From: Vesta saturnalis
Lineage: Eukaryota > Arthropoda > Insecta > Coleoptera > Lampyridae
Assembly (NCBI GenBank): GCA_036346205.1
Contig: JARFJB010001595.1
Coordinates: 1,061,001-1,125,000 of the forward strand
Reading direction: 5' to 3'
Length of the DNA: 64,000 nucleotides
In this document: positions 60,762 to 64,000 of the stretch, in pieces
Layout of the letters: the number at the start of each line of letters is the position of its first letter
How positions within the stretch are numbered: the first letter of the stretch is position 1
Notes under the pieces: generated by a model
Databases searched by the model: none
Seen by the model: only the letters and a program-made list of their open reading frames with translations
Told to the model about the DNA's origin: nothing
Program-made: the position numbers and the translations under genes

Positions 60762-62320
60762 GTGAATTTGATTGCTATAATACCTACTTATAGTGCTCAT
60801 TCAGACGCAGTCAGTCGGAATGCAATCAAACTTAAGCTTGAATTACTGAAGAGAGGGGAACTTGAAACATGTCGTTTAGCGGAAACTGCATATACACCTA
60901 CTGTGGATCTAATCTCATTACATTTAGAATTTACCTCAGTTCTACATACATAAAGACAAAATTTGCATCGATTGGGGCTTGAATATCGATGGCGCAGCTA
61001 GTTAGCGCGGTACTCTAGCAAAGTACAGGTCGTAGGTTCGAATACTACGCGAGGTAAACTTTTTACTTATGTTTTTAATAAAATTAATAATTCTTAATCT
61101 ACTGTGGATCTTTTGAATCAAGTCAAAAGCGCGGAAATTGAAGTAAAACCGGTGAAATCGGAGTTCAAACAAGTACCTGCCCCAACGCTAACACCTGCCA
61201 CATTTAAGTTCAAACCCTTCATTGCACCTTCATTCGTTGAAACTGGTGTGGAATCAACACCTGTTATGTTTAGAAGACCTGTTGCACCGTCATTCGCTGA
61301 AGAGTGAGTGGAATCATCTAATTTAACGTAATTACTCGATGAGGCAGACGTTACCGATGAATTCTAAGAACAATATCATACTTAACCTCGCTACTATGTA
61401 GAATTACTGATCCGCAGGAACCCAGAACAAGTTAATAATACATAAGGACTTCGTTATGATGCAAGCTTAGATAAACGGGCTATCGGAGATTCTCCAGTGG
61501 ATATAGAAGGTCCTAATTTAATTATAAAAGATTAATCATATGAGGACATACCCGAACTATATGAGCTGCTTACATTAAAAGAGCCGAAGTATACGCTGAG
61601 GGATGGGAGGGTCTATGTTGATATTACAGCTAAAACTAATGCATATAGGAATAATCACGACCCTCCCGGAGTAATTATGGGCACAAAGTTACCTAAATAC
61701 CGGAAGATTGTTCAGCCGGTAATCAGCACGAAACGTTTTGGTCGCTGCGTCTTGAAAAAGTTTTTCTAACAGAGCGAATAAATTTGTATATTGGAATACT
61801 CTCCGCGAACTTGTTGAACGTCTCAGGATGCTGTATGTATAGACAGCAGCAGGTTATACTGGACTGGATAACGAAATGTTTAGCATTGGAGAAAAGCTCC
61901 GAGAAGAAGTTATAATTGCATAATAATGCCATCGATAAATTTGGCAGACATTCGCTAACGCAATTAACACATGCAACTGTAAATATCAAATTAACCTGGG
62001 ATTATAGTCATGATGTGCAATGTAGAAGACTTTCCAATGTCTTTGAAGCTATTCTAGAAGATTTATTTATGAGATACATTGATAAGGCGAGTTTAAAATA
62101 GGACGAGGACGGTAATTACGATGCGCAAGATAGAAGAGTCTACAACATCGTCGATCCAATACTAGATGCCGATGTTACCACCAAAAAGTATATTGACAAG
62201 TGCACGAAAGTTCTAGAGTTTAAAATAAAGAGTGACATCAATTTATCTATTGCAAAATTATTGGTTGAGCGAGATCAAAAACGATCAGAAGCGATGTAAG
62301 TATCCTTAGCAGGGATATTG
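60762..62320 (+). pseudogene. Polinton fibre-like/structural gene interrupted by a SINE
   Basis: An open frame from 60762 is cut at codons for PTVDL (60897-60911) by the SINE at 60911-61098 and resumes in the same frame at 61104 with VDLLNQ. Downstream come a Pro-rich stretch (PAPTLTPATFKFKPFIAP), then in other frames GLRYDASLDKRAIGDSP, YELLTLKEPKY and LTQLTHATVNIKL. A last repeat DPILDADVTTKKYID at 62155-62200 parallels the DPQDVITKQY motif of the smaller Polinton. It is thus the counterpart of 23.9-24.9 kb. Structural or receptor-binding function is by analogy only. Stops occur throughout. Confidence 0.6.
60911..61098 (+). mobile_element. tRNA-core SINE, copy 3, 188 bp with 13-bp target duplication
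   Basis: CTACTGTGGATCT flanks the element at 60898-60910 and 61099-61111. The element begins AATCTCATTACATTTAG and ends TTAATAATTCTTAAT. Its core, GATGGCGCAGCTAGTTAGCG, carries an A box. The anticodon arm GTACT-CTAGCAA-AGTAC keeps five base pairs and a seven-base loop (AGC at the anticodon position). GGTTCGAATAC forms the B box. Acceptor strands do not pair. The core starts about 75 bp inside the element, unusually far from the 5' end. Confidence 0.9.
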
Positions 62321-62339
62321 ATAATACCTAGAATAATTT

Positions 62340-63160
62340 ACATTAGCGGCAATGTCTTTAAAGCTGACGATTGTCGTCGAACTGTATATGCATCGGGATA
62401 TCTGGTAGACGGATTTAGCCGAATTTATTCCGTATGCCAAAGAGAACCGCAATCACAGGTATATTCTAACAGTGATAGACTGCTGTTCTAAATATTTATG
62501 GACACGCCCTTCAGAGTCGAAGAATGCTGACGAAGTTTGCCGACTGATGACTTACATTTCGAAGGAGTGCAGAACTCCTGATAACTTGCAATCAGATCAA
62601 GGACGTGAATCCTATAATAAACATTTTGACGGGTTGATGAAGAGTTATGTAATACATCAATACTCAACGTATATTGCGTTGAAAAACGCATTATACAGAG
62701 AACTTATCCTTAGAGGTAAATACAAGTGGTAGATGTATTGCAGGAAGTTACTTCCGAATATAATAATAAAATACATTCCTCGATTAAAATGAAACCTAAA
62801 CATGTAACAGCATCAATGTACTTACCGATGTTTTATAATATTAAGGTGATGGGGATAACAAAATTTAAAATTGGCGATTACGTTCGGATTTCTAAACATA
62901 AATCATTGTCTGCAAAAGGCTACACTCCTAATCTTTCCTATGAACCATTTAATATTGCCAAGGTAAAGGTTCGAAACCATGTTACGTGTTTACTGGAGGA
63001 TCTGCAAGCTAAACCGATACTAGGTCAATTCTACGCTGAAGAACTACTGAAACAGCTCATCAGGATATATTTGTCGTTGAGGTGTCGCGGCGTAAGGAGA
63101 ACCGACTATATGTTCGATGGTTTAGTATGGATAAATCACCTGGTTCCTGGATTAATAAAA
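62340..63160 (+). pseudogene. Polinton/Maverick integrase, copy 2
   Basis: From about 62415 the frames read AEFIPYAKENRNHRYI, then LTVIDCCSKYLWT with the first catalytic Asp and NLQSDQGRESYNKHF with the second. The third acidic residue falls in a frameshifted region near 62700. From 62726, VLQEVTSEYNNKIHSSIKMK leads to FKIGDYVRISKHKSLSAKGY, then GQFYAEELLK and a chromodomain-like end with KENRLYVRWFSMDKSPGSWI in another frame. It ends at about 63160, immediately against the truncated DNA polymerase on the opposite strand. It is related to, but clearly diverged from, the integrase at 23 kb. Confidence 0.85.
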
Positions 63161-63164
63161 TAGA

Positions 63165-63990
63165 TTTTGTGTAACATCAATTTCTCAAATTGGTCAGTGG
63201 ATTCTGATCGCAACCTTCTATTTAAGTCTATATATGATTTAAGCCAACGTGATTGGTTTAAGCAAATCGCGCAACAAGATTTTGCAAGCATAAGGCCTGA
63301 TTGAAGGAATTGTTTTAAATTACGGTAATGAATGACATGCTTACTCTTAAAATGCAGCATTGCGAGCAGTTTGCTAATTTTACCACCACGGAGGGTACGG
63401 TGTTCAACGGAGAATGTAATGTATTTATGACGATCATGCAAATTGGCGGAATATAATCTACCCCTAGCATTAATCCCTTGCTCGCATCATCCGGTAAACT
63501 TAATATCGCTTCAGAGGTAAAAAATGTAATTGTGCCTCACTAAGCCAGTTGAAGTCGTGCCGGGGCAAACATTGACTTTGGAGGATGGTTTGTTGGGATC
63601 GTAATTGTCCATATTCTTATTATTAGCCTTGCTATATTTAGTATGGCATTGCGTTATTCTACCTCTTATACGCTTTTCCACTAACAATAACGTACCAACA
63701 TAGTTTAGCAGCTCCAGTCTAACTTTAGTGTAATTTAACATACACTGGCAGGTGTACCCGGGAGCGGTGTAAAAGAATTCCGGATTTAAATTGTGCGTTA
63801 TTATGCACATATTTCTGAAATTTGTGAATACGTCAGTAAGTAGGAACACATCACATGTCAGATAAACATCGCTAGATTGACCTAAACTTCGAATTTGGAA
63901 CTTTTGACAAACGTTTTGAGCATTCGCATAATCATTATCTGTGATGTGTGATCGCCTCAACTTGCTGTAAAATCTCTCTTTGTCCGGAAG
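63165..63990 (-). pseudogene. Polinton protein-primed DNA polymerase B, partial
   Basis: Two open stretches (63960-63511 and 63441-63136) give ITDNDYANAQNV, DVYLTCDVFLLTDVFTNF (exonuclease motif III with its Asp), EFFYTAPGYTCQCMLNYTKV, RIRGRITQCHTKYSKANNKN, and then VIHYRNLKQFLQSGLML and KSYIDLNRRLRS ending FEKLML. In protein-primed family B polymerases of Polintons these lie at the exonuclease-to-palm junction. The YxDTDS catalytic region and thumb are missing because the gene is cut at about 63165, where the integrase ends. The N-terminal part lies beyond the window edge. A frameshift lies near 63500. Confidence 0.85.
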
Positions 63991-64000
63991 ACAAGTTTCT

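Noticed and set aside
60985..61060. Functional tRNA gene with AGC anticodon
   Set aside because: The anticodon arm is good, but the acceptor stem is absent and the unit is flanked by a 13-bp target duplication typical of a SINE.

Overview
This window looks like AT-rich, repeat-dense insect nuclear DNA. Introns in the one resolvable host gene are about 30 to 90 bp, and the mobile elements (piggyBac, Tc1/mariner with long inverted repeats, gypsy, RTE-like and Jockey/CR1-like LINEs, Polintons) are typical of insects. A beetle is plausible, but nothing here proves the order. There is no operon, CRISPR array or intact rRNA gene.

Host genes are few. Two paralogous cysteine-rich, antistasin-like genes lie on the minus strand. 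Gene A (2.47-3.57 kb) has seven coding exons running from a signal peptide to a stop. Gene B (46.39-46.82 kb) shows two module exons. Each disulphide module is one exon bounded by phase-1 introns. Gene A has two exons that are each one base short of a multiple of three.

Layout: 0.4-1.7 kb piggyBac relic (-); 2.5-3.6 gene A; 3.6-6.4 no gene; 6.4-8.0 transposase-like relic of an unnamed family (-); 8.4-11.6 copy A of a duplicated segment, carrying a LINE tail and a 1.76-kb LTR-like insert that copy B (17.5-18.5) lacks; 11.6-14.45 two long-arm foldback elements bounded by (TA)n; 14.5-16.46 mariner relic; 16.46-17.1 gypsy integrase; 18.5-22 AT-rich DNA with a ~105-bp repeat and nuclear-receptor-like half-sites; 23.0-24.9 Polinton relic (-); 25.0-25.3 promoter-like island; 26.85-27.3 LINE tail; 28.2-33.4 a (CACACG)n satellite split by a 2.9-kb long-TIR mariner; 34.2-39.2 an RTE-like LINE with an unexplained 2.3-kb interruption; 39.4-40.3 second relic of the unnamed family; 40.3-45 largely empty; 45.25 and 47.0-48.0 mariner relics around gene B; 50.6-51.1 SINEs; 52.6-57.5 two oppositely oriented copies of one Jockey/CR1-like LINE; 57.6-64.0 a larger decayed Polinton (capsid, pX-like, ATPase, fibre-like region, integrase, DNA polymerase B) that runs off the right edge.

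Almost everything recognisable is therefore a dead or nested mobile element. Its value lies in order-of-event evidence: empty sites, target-site duplications and nested insertions. All protein assignments are by eye from family motifs; no database search was run.
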